Source of the DNA: an uncultured Treponema sp.
GTDB lineage: Bacteria > Spirochaetota > Spirochaetia > Treponematales > Treponemataceae
Direction of reading: 5' to 3'
Assembly: GCA_945833725.1 (NCBI GenBank)
Contig: CAMAFU010000020.1
Span: forward strand, 1-14,955
Length of the DNA stretch: 14,955 bases
Shown here: positions 1 through 8,121 of the stretch, in pieces
How the letters are laid out: the number at the start of each line of letters is the position of its first letter
Position numbering within the stretch: the first letter of the stretch is position 1
Notes under the pieces: model-generated
Seen by the model: the letters and a program-made list of their open reading frames with translations, nothing else
Databases searched by the model: none
Told to the model about the DNA's origin: nothing
Translations under genes and position numbers: made by a program

Positions 1-48
1 GATTTTAATCCAATCTGCCGAAAAACCTTTAATGTAGGAAAAATTTAA
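1..48 (+). CDS. 3' end of an upstream gene, possibly AddB-type exonuclease subunit (partial)
   Basis: Frame 1 is open from the window edge and ends DFNPICRKTFNVGKI before a TAA at 46-48. The D/F-x3-I-C-R pattern followed by a short tail resembles the last part of the C-terminal iron-sulfur cysteine cluster found in AddB and related PD-(D/E)XK nucleases (typically C-x2-C-x5-C-R near the end). Only one cysteine is visible. The stop lies 20 bases before the addA start, with no terminator between, so the two genes are probably co-transcribed, which fits the usual addB-addA order. The family call rests on about 15 residues plus context and could be wrong. Confidence 0.45.
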   Translation, partial: DFNPICRKTFNVGKI

Positions 49-68
49 GAACTTTTACGGAGATTTTC

Positions 69-3000
69 ATGGAAAACACAAAAAAAGAAACAAAACCAAC
101 TTTAGAACAGCAGGCCGCCATTGATGCACAAATAAATACAGTCGTTGCTGCCGGTGCCGGTTCAGGAAAAACAACCGTACTTTCAAAAAGATTCCTCAAC
201 CTTATAAAAACAAAAGGGTATAAAGTCGATCAAATACTCACCCTCACATTTACAAAAAAAGCAACTGTAGAAATGTCAGACAGAATTTTCAAAGTGCTGA
301 AAAAAGATGCACCCGAAGAAGCTGCAAATTTTTACAAGGCAAACATAAAAACTCTGGACAGCTACTGCAATACCGTTGCAAAATTAGGTTGCCGCTTTTA
401 TGGAATAAGCCCCGATTTTACTCAGGACGACAATGCAGTTTTTTCTGCCGTAAGCAGGCAGGTTATTCCGTTTATCTTAAAACACCGGGATAACAAGGCA
501 ATAAAGTATTTTGTCGATAGCCAGTCCTACGAAAAAACAGCTCTGGAACTTTTTGTCTATCCTGTTTTAAATAATTCCACTGTTGCAAATCCAATAAATT
601 TTCGGGAACAAACAGCCTTTCAGAGAAAAACTGCCGTAGAAAAATGGAACAAACTGATTAAAAAAACCGAAGAATGTATAAATTTCTTTCTCAATTTTGA
701 AAACACCTTTGAAGGCAAAAAAGACTCAGCATTTTTTAAAAAATATCTTGCCACAAAAAATTCTTATATCGAAATGGAGCCCGTTTTTTTAACGGAAGAA
801 ATTTTCAAAAGTTGTGAATTCAGCTGTCTTGAATCCTACGCAAAAATGGTCTGTTCGCTAAAATTTTCTGCCCAGTACGCGCCTTCCTGCTGTCAGGAAT
901 ATAAAGAAGTTCTGGCAGAATTCAGAATCTGTTTGGGAGAAATTCCGCCTCTCTGCAATTTTATTTTGGGAACAGACTTTATAAACTGCCTTATTCCCCT
1001 TATGGAAGAATTTCAGCAGATTGTAATGGACACAAAACGAAGCCTTAACTGCCTTACATTCAACGATGTTTCGAATATGGCCCTTTGCATCCTTAAAGAC
1101 TATCCGGAAATAAGGAGGCAGGAAAAAAACAAATATAAAGCCATAATGATAGATGAATTTCAGGACAACAACAAAAATCAGCGGGACATGCTCTTTTTGC
1201 TGGCAGAAAAATTAGACCGAATGGAAAAATCCGTACCTGCTGTAGAAGAACTTTGTCCGGAAAAACTGTTTTTTGTAGGCGATGAAAAACAGAGCATTTA
1301 CCGTTTCCGCGGAGCCGATGTAGAAGTTTTTAACGGCCTTAGAAACGACTTTATAAACGGAAATCTCCCCATGTCTACAAACCACCGTTCTCACCCGGCC
1401 TTAATTGCCGCATTTAATACAATTTTCGGTGGGTATCCTTTTTACGAAAACAAGCAAAGTGATTTAAAATTTCCATCTGTTTTTTTTAAGGAAGAAGATG
1501 AACAAAATTCTGCCGAAATTCCGCCATACGAAGCCGTTTATCATAAAGTAACCGTTCCAGAGTATAAATCGTCCATAGAAGTTGCAGAACCCAAAATTCA
1601 CCTTGCCTTTTATTATAAAACGAAAGAAGAAATTCCCAATGCCTTAACAGAAGAAAGTGCCGAAGCAGAATGGGTAGCCCGAAAAATAAAAGAAAAAATC
1701 CAGCAGGGCGTAAAACCTTCGGAAATTGCAGTTTTAATGCAAAAATATACATTTCAACCTCTTTTTGAACGGACATTCCTGCGCCATGGAATTCCCTATA
1801 ACTGCGAAACGGTAAAAGGTTTTTTTTCGGACGGACCGGTTTGCGATATTATTGCCTTTTTACAGACAGCAGCTTACCCCGACGATACGCTCGCCTACGC
1901 AAAAGTCCTCCGCTCACCTTTTGTAAACCTTTCCATGACAGAAACAGAAGCCGTTCTTTCCCTAAATTTACCGCCTTTTAACAGCGAAAGCTCTTCTGTT
2001 CTGGAAGGAAATGCACTTTTCCGCTTTAATTTTGCCTCCGCTTTTTTTGCAGATTTCCTTGAAAAATGCAGGGAACTTTCCCTTACAAAACTTATTTCCT
2101 GGCTTTGGTATCAGGGAGGTTACCGTTTTGAAACAATCTGGAACCATACAGTAGAAATGTACGGAAAACTTTATGACATTCTTTTTGAAATGGCTCGCCG
2201 GGGGGAAGAAAATAATTTAACCCTGTCGGAGTTTGTTGATTCTGTCCTTTTATATCAAGATGAAAATTCAAAAATTGATGATATGGACATTCCTTTGGAA
2301 AAAACGGACGGAGTTCACATAATGTCAATTCACAAATCAAAAGGTCTGGAATTTGAAGTTGTTTTTGTGTGCAACACCCACGCAGGCACCGGAAACAATT
2401 CCAACAACGAACCAACTTACACAAGCCGCAATTACGGACTTACATTTAAAACACCACCATGTTCAATTTTCCCCGACGAAACTCACAATTACTTTTTTCA
2501 AATTGCCAGCGATGAAACAAAAAGCATGCAAAGTGCAGAAATACGCCGCTTAACTTATGTAGCCCTAACAAGAGCAAAAAATGAACTCTACATTACAAGC
2601 GGAAAATATGCACCGTCAAAAAATAAAGGAATGGAGTTTTTACCGGGAGGAGCAGGAACAATAAAAAGCATTGCCAACACTTTGGAAAACATTATTTCCT
2701 TTTACAGCGAAGAAGAAAATCAGGAATTTTCTCCATTTACAGAAATTGAAGAAATTCCTCCATACCCAAGAAACGAAACATTTGAACTTGCCGGAAGAAA
2801 AAATACAAAAACCGAAAAAATGATTTTTGCCGCCCGGTTAAAAACAGAGAATCCTTACGAAAAAGTGTCGGCCATAATCAAAAAACAGCCGGCTCAAAAA
2901 AAATATCTGTCGCCAAGCACTTTCTATTCGGAGGAGTCTATTTCAACTGCCGCAGAACCGAATCCAGAACTTGAAAATATTTTTAATTCTCACCCCGACT

Positions 3001-3503
3001 TTAAGGCAAATAATCTGGGAACAATTGCCCATGCCTACATTGAAGCGGCCATCAACAAAAATCAGGAAGAATTTCCATTCAGCACAAAAGAAATTCTAGG
3101 GCTAAAAAACGATGAAAAAGCTGTCCGCACCGTTGTTGAAATATGTAAAACAATGCGGGATTCGTTTTTTGAATCAGAACTGGGAAAAAAGGTGGAAACT
3201 TCAACATGGCACAAAGCAGAATACAGTTTTAAACTCAGGCTTAAAGAAAAAATTGTTTCCGGTATTATAGATCTTGTATGCAAAATGCCAGATGAAAATT
3301 TTATGGTAATAGATTTTAAAACAGACCGGGAAATAAATCCGCAAATTCACTATGCCCAGCTTGCCTGTTACAAAAAGGCACTTTCCCAAATGAAAGGCAT
3401 TCCGCCAGAAAAAATACAGTGCTTTCTTTTTTATTTAAGACACCAGAAAACCGTAGAAATTACAGAACAGACAGAAAATATAAATCTGGAAAGCTTTATT
3501 TAA
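69..3503 (+). CDS. addA: AddA-type ATP-dependent helicase/nuclease (UvrD/RecB superfamily)
   Basis: A 1144-residue superfamily 1A helicase with a C-terminal RecB-family nuclease domain, close to the usual ~1200 residues of AddA. Helicase motifs in order: Q motif LEQQAAI (12-18), Walker A AGAGSGKTT (28-36), motif Ia TLTFTKKA (about 58-65), Walker B IDEFQD (361-366), motif III VGDEKQSIYRFRGA (403-416), motif V SIHKSKGLEFE (753-763) and motif VI YVALTRAK (830-837). The nuclease residues are all present: H988 (GTIAHAYIE), D1068 (GIIDLV), D1082 and K1084 (IDFKTD), Q1097 and Y1101 (QLACY). With AddB it would unwind and resect double-strand breaks to load RecA. The ATG has an upstream purine-rich site (ACGGAG, 57-62). 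The nuclease domain separates it from plain UvrD/PcrA. RecB is less likely, because no RecC or RecD is seen and the upstream tail looks AddB-like. Confidence 0.9.
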   Translation: MENTKKETKPTLEQQAAIDAQINTVVAAGAGSGKTTVLSKRFLNLIKTKGYKVDQILTLTFTKKATVEMSDRIFKVLKKDAPEEAANFYKANIKTLDSYCNTVAKLGCRFYGISPDFTQDDNAVFSAVSRQVIPFILKHRDNKAIKYFVDSQSYEKTALELFVYPVLNNSTVANPINFREQTAFQRKTAVEKWNKLIKKTEECINFFLNFENTFEGKKDSAFFKKYLATKNSYIEMEPVFLTEEIFKSCEFSCLESYAKMVCSLKFSAQYAPSCCQEYKEVLAEFRICLGEIPPLCNFILGTDFINCLIPLMEEFQQIVMDTKRSLNCLTFNDVSNMALCILKDYPEIRRQEKNKYKAIMIDEFQDNNKNQRDMLFLLAEKLDRMEKSVPAVEELCPEKLFFVGDEKQSIYRFRGADVEVFNGLRNDFINGNLPMSTNHRSHPALIAAFNTIFGGYPFYENKQSDLKFPSVFFKEEDEQNSAEIPPYEAVYHKVTVPEYKSSIEVAEPKIHLAFYYKTKEEIPNALTEESAEAEWVARKIKEKIQQGVKPSEIAVLMQKYTFQPLFERTFLRHGIPYNCETVKGFFSDGPVCDIIAFLQTAAYPDDTLAYAKVLRSPFVNLSMTETEAVLSLNLPPFNSESSSVLEGNALFRFNFASAFFADFLEKCRELSLTKLISWLWYQGGYRFETIWNHTVEMYGKLYDILFEMARRGEENNLTLSEFVDSVLLYQDENSKIDDMDIPLEKTDGVHIMSIHKSKGLEFEVVFVCNTHAGTGNNSNNEPTYTSRNYGLTFKTPPCSIFPDETHNYFFQIASDETKSMQSAEIRRLTYVALTRAKNELYITSGKYAPSKNKGMEFLPGGAGTIKSIANTLENIISFYSEEENQEFSPFTEIEEIPPYPRNETFELAGRKNTKTEKMIFAARLKTENPYEKVSAIIKKQPAQKKYLSPSTFYSEESISTAAEPNPELENIFNSHPDFKANNLGTIAHAYIEAAINKNQEEFPFSTKEILGLKNDEKAVRTVVEICKTMRDSFFESELGKKVETSTWHKAEYSFKLRLKEKIVSGIIDLVCKMPDENFMVIDFKTDREINPQIHYAQLACYKKALSQMKGIPPEKIQCFLFYLRHQKTVEITEQTENINLESFI

Positions 3504-3523
3504 CGGCTTAGGTTATGGAAGGG

Positions 3524-3536
3524 CAGCCGCAGGCTG
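3524..3536. repeat. Small inverted repeat (hairpin) after addA
   Basis: CAGCC-GCA-GGCTG is a perfect 5-bp stem with a 3-base loop, 20 bases after the addA stop and directly before the main terminator. It may be an accessory hairpin or part of a repeated intergenic element. Confidence 0.5.
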
Positions 3537-3583
3537 TTAAACAAAAAGAGCCGTGCAAAACATGCATGGCTCTTTTTGTTTAA
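3537..3583. terminator. Bidirectional rho-independent terminator between addA and uxaA
   Basis: Arms 3537-3556 and 3564-3583 pair over 20 bp, with one G-T wobble (3553/3567), around a 7-base loop (AAAACAT). The GC core GAGCC/GGCTC is flanked by A5 on one side and T5 on the other, so each strand presents a hairpin followed by a T run. It sits between two convergent genes and can end both. Confidence 0.9.
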
Positions 3584-3604
3584 TGGAGCGAAAGCGGAAC
3601 CCTG
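3582..3604 (-). repeat. Short interspersed repeat, copy 1
   Basis: Read on the minus strand this is CAGGGTTCCGCT, then TT, then CGCTCCATT. The same 12-base and 9-base blocks recur on the plus strand at 7148-7171 with AAC between them. The two copies lie 3.5 kb apart, both intergenic and in opposite orientation, which suggests a dispersed short repeat family rather than chance. Confidence 0.55.
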
Positions 3605-3614
3605 GAACAACCGA

Positions 3615-3631
3615 CGGCAGCTTTGCTGCCG
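3615..3631. repeat. Inverted repeat CGGCAGC-TTT-GCTGCCG
   Basis: A perfect 7-bp GC-rich stem with a 3-base loop, 29 bases beyond the uxaA stop. No T run follows on either strand, so it is not a standard terminator. It could protect the 3' end of the uxaA transcript or belong to the repeat element next to it. Confidence 0.6.
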
Positions 3632-3659
3632 GAAGCCCCAGAAAATTATAAAGAATATG

Positions 3660-5222
3660 CTATAAAGTTACGCCATCTTTAAAGATTGCAATTTCTCTGT
3701 ATCCGTTTTTCTCGTTTTTTGTAACGGCACGACCAGAAACAATATCGCAAATCTGATTTAAAAGCGCATCCCGTACATCATCGCTTGGTTCGTCAAGAAT
3801 TCTTGCTGCATCAAAATCAATCCAGTTTGCCTTGTTTTTTGCTAAAGGATGATTTGTAGCAATTTTTACAGTCGGTACAGGAGCACCAAGAGGAGTTCCC
3901 CTTCCTGTAGAAAAGAGAATTATATTTGCACCGGCAGAAGTCATGTCTGTTGTAGAAACAATGTCATTGCCCGGACCTTCAAGAAGAGTAAGACCTCTTT
4001 CTGTTAAACATTCTCCATACTTTAAAACACCTGTAACAGGAGCTTTTCCGCCTTTTTGAACACATCCCAAAGATTTATCTTCAAGAGTAGTAATTCCGCC
4101 AGCCTTGTTTCCAGGACTTGGATTTTCGTAACAAACCTGATTGTGCCTTGCGTAATAATCTTTAAAACCGTTAATAAGACCAACTGTTTTATCGAAAGTT
4201 TCCCTGTTAATTGCCCTATTCATAAGCATCTGTTCTGCACCAAACATTTCTGGAACTTCTGTAAGCATAACTTTGCCGCCCATTCCTGTCATTGCATCAC
4301 AAATACGGCCGATTAAAGCGTTTGCAGTAATTCCCGACATTCCGTCAGAACCGCCGCACTTCATGCCAAGTACAATTTCCGATAAAGGAGCTTCTTCCCT
4401 TTTAAACTGACCTGCATAAGAAGCAAGTTCCGTAAGAAGTTTTTTGCCTTCTTCCAGTTCATCTTCGCACTGCTGGGTAACCATAAATTTTACGCGGTTT
4501 TCGTCGTATTCACCAAGGAATTCCTTAAAGTACGGAATATTGTTTTCTTCGCAGCCAAGGGAAACAACAAGCACACCACCGGCATTAGGATGATGAACAA
4601 GATTTGCAAGAATTCTTGCTGTAGTTTCTTTGTCGCCGCCCATTTGGGAACAACCATAAGGATGAGTCCATGTAAATACGCCTTCCAGACCGCCGGTAAC
4701 GCTTGGCTTAGGTTCGCCGCCGCAGAATTTACCGTTAGCCCAGGCCGCAAGACTTTCTGAAATTTTATTTACACAGCCAACAAGAGGAACAATCCATATT
4801 TCGTTGCGGCTTCCCACTTTGCCGTCTTTTCGTTTATAAACATTTACAACAGGAACATTTTTGCGGAGTTCTTCCGTTTCTTTGTACCAGTTTTCGTAAG
4901 CTGTTTTGGCAGCCGCTTCGTTGTAAGAATAATCGAATTTTTCAGAAAGAAGCGTATGAATGTTGTGCGTATGAACATGACATCCGGCAGGAATATCTAC
5001 CGACGCAGCACCAATCGGATAACCGTATTTTATGATTGGTTCATCTTTTTTAATGTCCCGTAAAGCAAATTTATGACCTGCGGTAATATCTTCCTGTAAA
5101 ACAACAGTAACCTCTGCCACATTGTCCATAGCTTCAAGAGTTACGCTTGTTCCTTTTGCCAAAGGTTCCAGAGCAACAGCTACAATATCTGCTGAATTAA
5201 TTCTTATGGCAATCTTGCTCAT
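3660..5222 (-). CDS. uxaA: Altronate dehydratase family protein (UxaA/GarD)
   Basis: A 520-residue full-length member of the UxaA/GarD sugar-acid dehydratase family. Known members remove water from D-altronate (or galactarate) to give a 2-keto-3-deoxy acid, using a divalent metal such as iron or manganese. The N-terminal SAF domain (about 12-90) includes GHKFALRDI (49-57) and the histidine cluster HVHTHN (82-87). The catalytic region follows, with GSRNEIWIVPLVGCVN (137-152), THPYGCSQ (186-193), KCGGSDGMSGITANA (288-302) and the late motif PGNKAGGITTLEDKS (370-384). The ATG is preceded by a GGGGG site nine bases upstream. No uxaB, uxaC or kdgK lies beside it, so the exact substrate is not fixed by context; altronate is the default call, galactarate the main alternative. 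Transcription should end at the 3537-3583 terminator. It is separated from the HAD gene by 167 bases and probably has its own promoter there. Confidence 0.85.
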   Translation of the reverse strand: MSKIAIRINSADIVAVALEPLAKGTSVTLEAMDNVAEVTVVLQEDITAGHKFALRDIKKDEPIIKYGYPIGAASVDIPAGCHVHTHNIHTLLSEKFDYSYNEAAAKTAYENWYKETEELRKNVPVVNVYKRKDGKVGSRNEIWIVPLVGCVNKISESLAAWANGKFCGGEPKPSVTGGLEGVFTWTHPYGCSQMGGDKETTARILANLVHHPNAGGVLVVSLGCEENNIPYFKEFLGEYDENRVKFMVTQQCEDELEEGKKLLTELASYAGQFKREEAPLSEIVLGMKCGGSDGMSGITANALIGRICDAMTGMGGKVMLTEVPEMFGAEQMLMNRAINRETFDKTVGLINGFKDYYARHNQVCYENPSPGNKAGGITTLEDKSLGCVQKGGKAPVTGVLKYGECLTERGLTLLEGPGNDIVSTTDMTSAGANIILFSTGRGTPLGAPVPTVKIATNHPLAKNKANWIDFDAARILDEPSDDVRDALLNQICDIVSGRAVTKNEKNGYREIAIFKDGVTL

Positions 5223-5389
5223 TTAAAAAGCCCCCGTATAATCAAAACTCAGTCTAAAAAAAAGACCTGTAAAAACCGAATAATAATAATCTAAAATTCC
5301 GTAAAAGTACAGACAGCCAGATTGTTATGACAGGGGCTGACCGTCGCGCCCCAATTTTTCTTTTCAAGTTTATAATGTGTTTGCCCCGA

Positions 5390-6211
5390 CTACAGCAGAA
5401 ATTCTTCTATAACCTGACCTGTGCCTCCGCTATCATTGTCCTTTACAATAACATCAGCAATCTTTTTTACATTTTCGTTGGCATTCCCCATGGCCACAGA
5501 AAGACCGGCTTTTTTAAGTATTTCCAGATCATTGTCTGCATCTCCCACAGCAATGGTTTTTGAAACAGGAAGTCCAATTTTTCTGCACAGAACTTCAAGA
5601 CCAAAGCCTTTTGAAATTCCCGGAGGCGAACATTCAAGACTTGTAATTTCTGAATTTACAAGATTAACAGGAATATTTCTGTCCAGAATTTTTTTTCTTA
5701 AGGGTTCCCTTTCTTCCAAAGTCCGAAGATAAAAATTCAATTTATACACAGGAAATTTTTCTTTTTTATAAAATTCCAACAGATTTTCCGGTTTTAATGC
5801 GATTTTTTCAAAAACAGGTTTAAAAACGCCCATGTTATATTCATCAATAGCGTTTAATTTATTTTTTTCCACAACAGAATTATTTGAATGAAGATGAATC
5901 ATTACATCCTGATTTTTTACAACATCAAATAAATCCAGAACAGTTTTTTCTTCCAAAGCGTGAAATTCAATAATCCTGTCTGCAAAATTATCGTAAAGAA
6001 CAGCCCCGCTCACAGCAATAAAATACCTTATGTCAGAAAGCTCATCTCCAAAAACTTTAAGTTCCGGAATAGAACGGCCTGTTGAAAGGCATACAATTTT
6101 GCCGGAATTCCTGGCTTTTTTTATATATTTAAGGGTTTCCGCAGGAATTTCTTTTTTAGAGTTTAAAAGCGTTCCGTCCATATCAAAGGCAACAAGTTCA
6201 AAATTACTCAT
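5390..6211 (-). CDS. Cof-type HAD-superfamily phosphatase
   Basis: A 273-residue HAD IIB (Cof/YbiV-like) hydrolase, normal length for the group. These soluble Mg-dependent enzymes usually dephosphorylate sugar phosphates or other small phosphorylated metabolites. Visible motifs: motif I DMDGTLLNS (10-18, nucleophile D10 and acid D12), motif II STGR (43-46), the motif III lysine K201 in GISKGFGLE, and motif IV VGDADNDLEILKKAG (222-236, metal ligands D224 and D228). The region between is the C2-type cap. The start codon overlaps the stop of the upstream membrane protein gene by four bases (ATGA), with AAGG nine bases before it, so the two are translationally coupled. The substrate cannot be read from sequence. 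Confidence 0.9.
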   Translation of the reverse strand: MSNFELVAFDMDGTLLNSKKEIPAETLKYIKKARNSGKIVCLSTGRSIPELKVFGDELSDIRYFIAVSGAVLYDNFADRIIEFHALEEKTVLDLFDVVKNQDVMIHLHSNNSVVEKNKLNAIDEYNMGVFKPVFEKIALKPENLLEFYKKEKFPVYKLNFYLRTLEEREPLRKKILDRNIPVNLVNSEITSLECSPPGISKGFGLEVLCRKIGLPVSKTIAVGDADNDLEILKKAGLSVAMGNANENVKKIADVIVKDNDSGGTGQVIEEFLL

Positions 6212-6996
6212 TTTTTTCTGCCTTCATTTTTCTGATTTTCAATTTTTTCCACAAAAGCCTTTAAATGGTCAGCAAAAGGAATAGATTCAGACTTCATGCT
6301 GAGCCAGAAGTGAATTTTTTCTTTGTTGCCGTCGTTCAGCTTTCTAATGTGCTGCTGTAAATTTTCAAGCCGGATAATTATATCGTTTGTTGCAGCAAAT
6401 TTCCGTATTTTTGACATAAGCTGGAAAGAATAACAAAGATCAATCAAAAAAATTCCGTAAAAAAAACCGACAACAAAACTAAATTCAATGTGATTCGTAA
6501 ACCAGAAAAGCCAATCAAGAATTTTCGGATGAATAATAAAATAATAGACGGCACTTAATATATACCAGAAAAAAGTGTACAGCGGACAAATTATTCCCTG
6601 AAAATTTCCCCAGCATTCAGAATAATCCCACAGTTTAATTTTCATGCCCTTTATAAAAATAAGCCCTGCAATATATTCAATAAAAGTAATAGTCAAAGCC
6701 ATCAGAACAAAAAGGAAGGCACTTTTAAGAATTTTATTTTCGATAAAACTCACATCTATATACGAAAGCAAAAACAAAATTACAAGACTAAAACCATAAA
6801 GCGGAAGATACGGTCCTGTTAAAAACCCCGGATTTATCCATTTTCGCTCAGGATTATTCGAACTAAAAAACCGCCGCCACAACAATTCAATAAGCCATCC
6901 GCCCACGCTTCCGGTAAAAAACAAAAATAAAATAACAAGGATAAAATTCATAAATAAGAAAATAATTTGAAAATCCTGTTTTGTCAAAGAAAACAA
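6208..6996 (-). CDS. PF06541-type multi-pass membrane protein (putative ABC-transporter type IV / CmpB family)
   Basis: A 262-residue integral membrane protein with about five hydrophobic segments (near 10-30, 66-82, 91-115, 138-156, 170-190) and a polar, charged C-terminal tail rich in K and E. It carries the conserved signatures of the family annotated as putative ABC-transporter type IV: GGWLIELLW (32-40), INPGFLTGPYLPLYG (54-68), FIEYIAG (105-111) and LWDYSECWGNFQGIICPLY (122-140). No biochemical role is firmly established for this family, so none is assigned. The chosen start is TTG at 6996-6994, because AGGAG stands nine bases upstream. The first ATG, 15 codons later (6951), has no ribosome binding site and would cut into the first hydrophobic segment. 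The gene is the first of a pair with the HAD phosphatase. Confidence 0.8.
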   Translation of the reverse strand: MFSLTKQDFQIIFLFMNFILVILFLFFTGSVGGWLIELLWRRFFSSNNPERKWINPGFLTGPYLPLYGFSLVILFLLSYIDVSFIENKILKSAFLFVLMALTITFIEYIAGLIFIKGMKIKLWDYSECWGNFQGIICPLYTFFWYILSAVYYFIIHPKILDWLFWFTNHIEFSFVVGFFYGIFLIDLCYSFQLMSKIRKFAATNDIIIRLENLQQHIRKLNDGNKEKIHFWLSMKSESIPFADHLKAFVEKIENQKNEGRKK

Positions 6997-7111
6997 CTTG
7001 TTTCTCTCCTGTATTTTCCACTTTAAATTTTTTTAATAAAGTTGTATTGTCGTTTCGTTGCATTGACCGTCGTTGGCGGCAGTGACAATAATTTTTTTAA
7101 TTAACGGCGGC

Positions 7112-7137
7112 TTTTTGGCTGGCAAGCCATCCAAAAA
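7112..7137. repeat. Near-perfect palindrome in the coaX upstream region
   Basis: TTTTTGG-C-TGGC-AA-GCCA-T-CCAAAAA is a 26-base inverted repeat with one mismatch and a two-base centre. It lies in the 288-base divergent gap between the PF06541 gene and coaX. It could form a cruciform or hairpin, or be part of an intergenic repeat. No protein gene is credible here. Confidence 0.6.
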
Positions 7138-7147
7138 CCGGGCTTTT

Positions 7148-7171
7148 CAGGGTTCCGCTAACCGCTCCATT
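7148..7171 (+). repeat. Short interspersed repeat, copy 2
   Basis: CAGGGTTCCGCT-AAC-CGCTCCATT matches 3582-3604 (minus strand) in its 12-base and 9-base blocks. It is embedded in a locally GC-rich stretch (about 7064-7225) unlike the AT-rich intergenic DNA elsewhere. Nearby small inverted repeats include CGAAACTTCG (about 7178-7187) and AGGCAAGCCT (about 7202-7211). Confidence 0.55.
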
Positions 7172-7284
7172 CTTCCGCGAAACTTCGTTCCGCTCCAGAA
7201 CAGGCAAGCCTGCCCTTACAATCCCTGCCGCAAAATTAAAACATCTTTTCACAATAAATAGACTTGATCTTAAGGACAGGTACT

Positions 7285-8061
7285 ATGACTCTAACCATCG
7301 ATGTTGGAAATTCCAACTTAACCGGCGGAATTTTTTGTGACGAAAAAATGGTTCTTCAATTCCGAAAAACCACTCACAAAGATGCTTCCTCCGACGAAAT
7401 CGGAATTTTCCTCCGCTCAGTTTTGCGGGAAAATCAAATCGACCCGTCAAAAATCACAAAAATCGGAGTCTGCTCTGTTGTTCCTCCAATCAATTATTCC
7501 CTTGCCAGCGGAATTTCAAAATATTTTGGTAAGGAACCTCTTTTTATTCAAGCGGGCATAAAAACAGGACTAAAACTCAAAGTTCCTAACCCAAAAGAAG
7601 TAGGAGCCGACCTTATTGCCGATTCCATAGGTGCTTCAAGCCTTTTCCCCGACAGAAATTTAATAATTGTTGATTTAGGAACTGCTTCAACAATCAACCT
7701 TGTTACAGAAGATAAGGTTTTTCTCGGCGGTGCAATTCTTCCCGGTCTAAAAATGTCTGTACAGGCTTTGGCCGACGGAACTTCAAAACTTCCGCATGTA
7801 GAAATTTCCAGACCAAAAGAACCACTTGGCGTTGCCACAGTTGATGCAATTCAGTCTGGAATTTTTTACGGTCATGCAGGCTCAATAAAAGAGTTGTGCG
7901 GCATTTTCAAAAAAGAATACTTTAAAGATTCAGCTCCCCTTGTAATTGGAACAGGCGGTTTTGCAAAAATCTTTGAAGATTGCGGTATTTTTGACCGAAT
8001 TGTTCCGGCATTAACGCTTATAGGCGTAAAAAAAGCAATTCAACTTAATGAACAGGTTTAA
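7285..8061 (+). CDS. coaX: Type III pantothenate kinase
   Basis: A 258-residue CoaX of the ASKHA fold, normal length. It phosphorylates pantothenate with ATP in the first step of coenzyme A synthesis, in the cytoplasm, and needs a monovalent cation. Key motifs: phosphate-1 IDVGNSN (5-11, with D6), VGADLIADSIGA (106-117, with the catalytic-position D109), VDLGTAST (129-136), GGAILPG (148-154), and late GTGGF (222-226). The start is the ATG at 7285, with AAGGA eight bases upstream. An in-frame TTG at 7264 has no comparable site. The common GADR motif reads GADL here: the aspartate is kept but the arginine is replaced. Oriented with the opp operon but 60 bases before it, so co-transcription is possible. 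Confidence 0.92.
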   Translation: MTLTIDVGNSNLTGGIFCDEKMVLQFRKTTHKDASSDEIGIFLRSVLRENQIDPSKITKIGVCSVVPPINYSLASGISKYFGKEPLFIQAGIKTGLKLKVPNPKEVGADLIADSIGASSLFPDRNLIIVDLGTASTINLVTEDKVFLGGAILPGLKMSVQALADGTSKLPHVEISRPKEPLGVATVDAIQSGIFYGHAGSIKELCGIFKKEYFKDSAPLVIGTGGFAKIFEDCGIFDRIVPALTLIGVKKAIQLNEQV

Positions 8062-8121
8062 ATTCTGTCATTTTTCATAAACTAAAAAAATATAAATAAA
8101 ACTAAACAATAGGAATTCAAA

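Noticed and set aside
1486..2424. Long minus-strand open frames inside addA
   Set aside because: They lie opposite a fully motif-supported helicase gene, have no start signals and no recognisable domains.
5333..5352. GGGGC…GCCCC hairpin followed by a T run in the uxaA-HAD gap
   Set aside because: Only a 5-bp stem with a 10-base loop, and the T run follows on the plus strand where no gene ends; wrong strand for the neighbouring minus-strand genes.
7073..7261. Small plus-strand open frame upstream of coaX
   Set aside because: No ribosome binding site, low-complexity composition, and it covers the repeat-rich stretch; no family resemblance.
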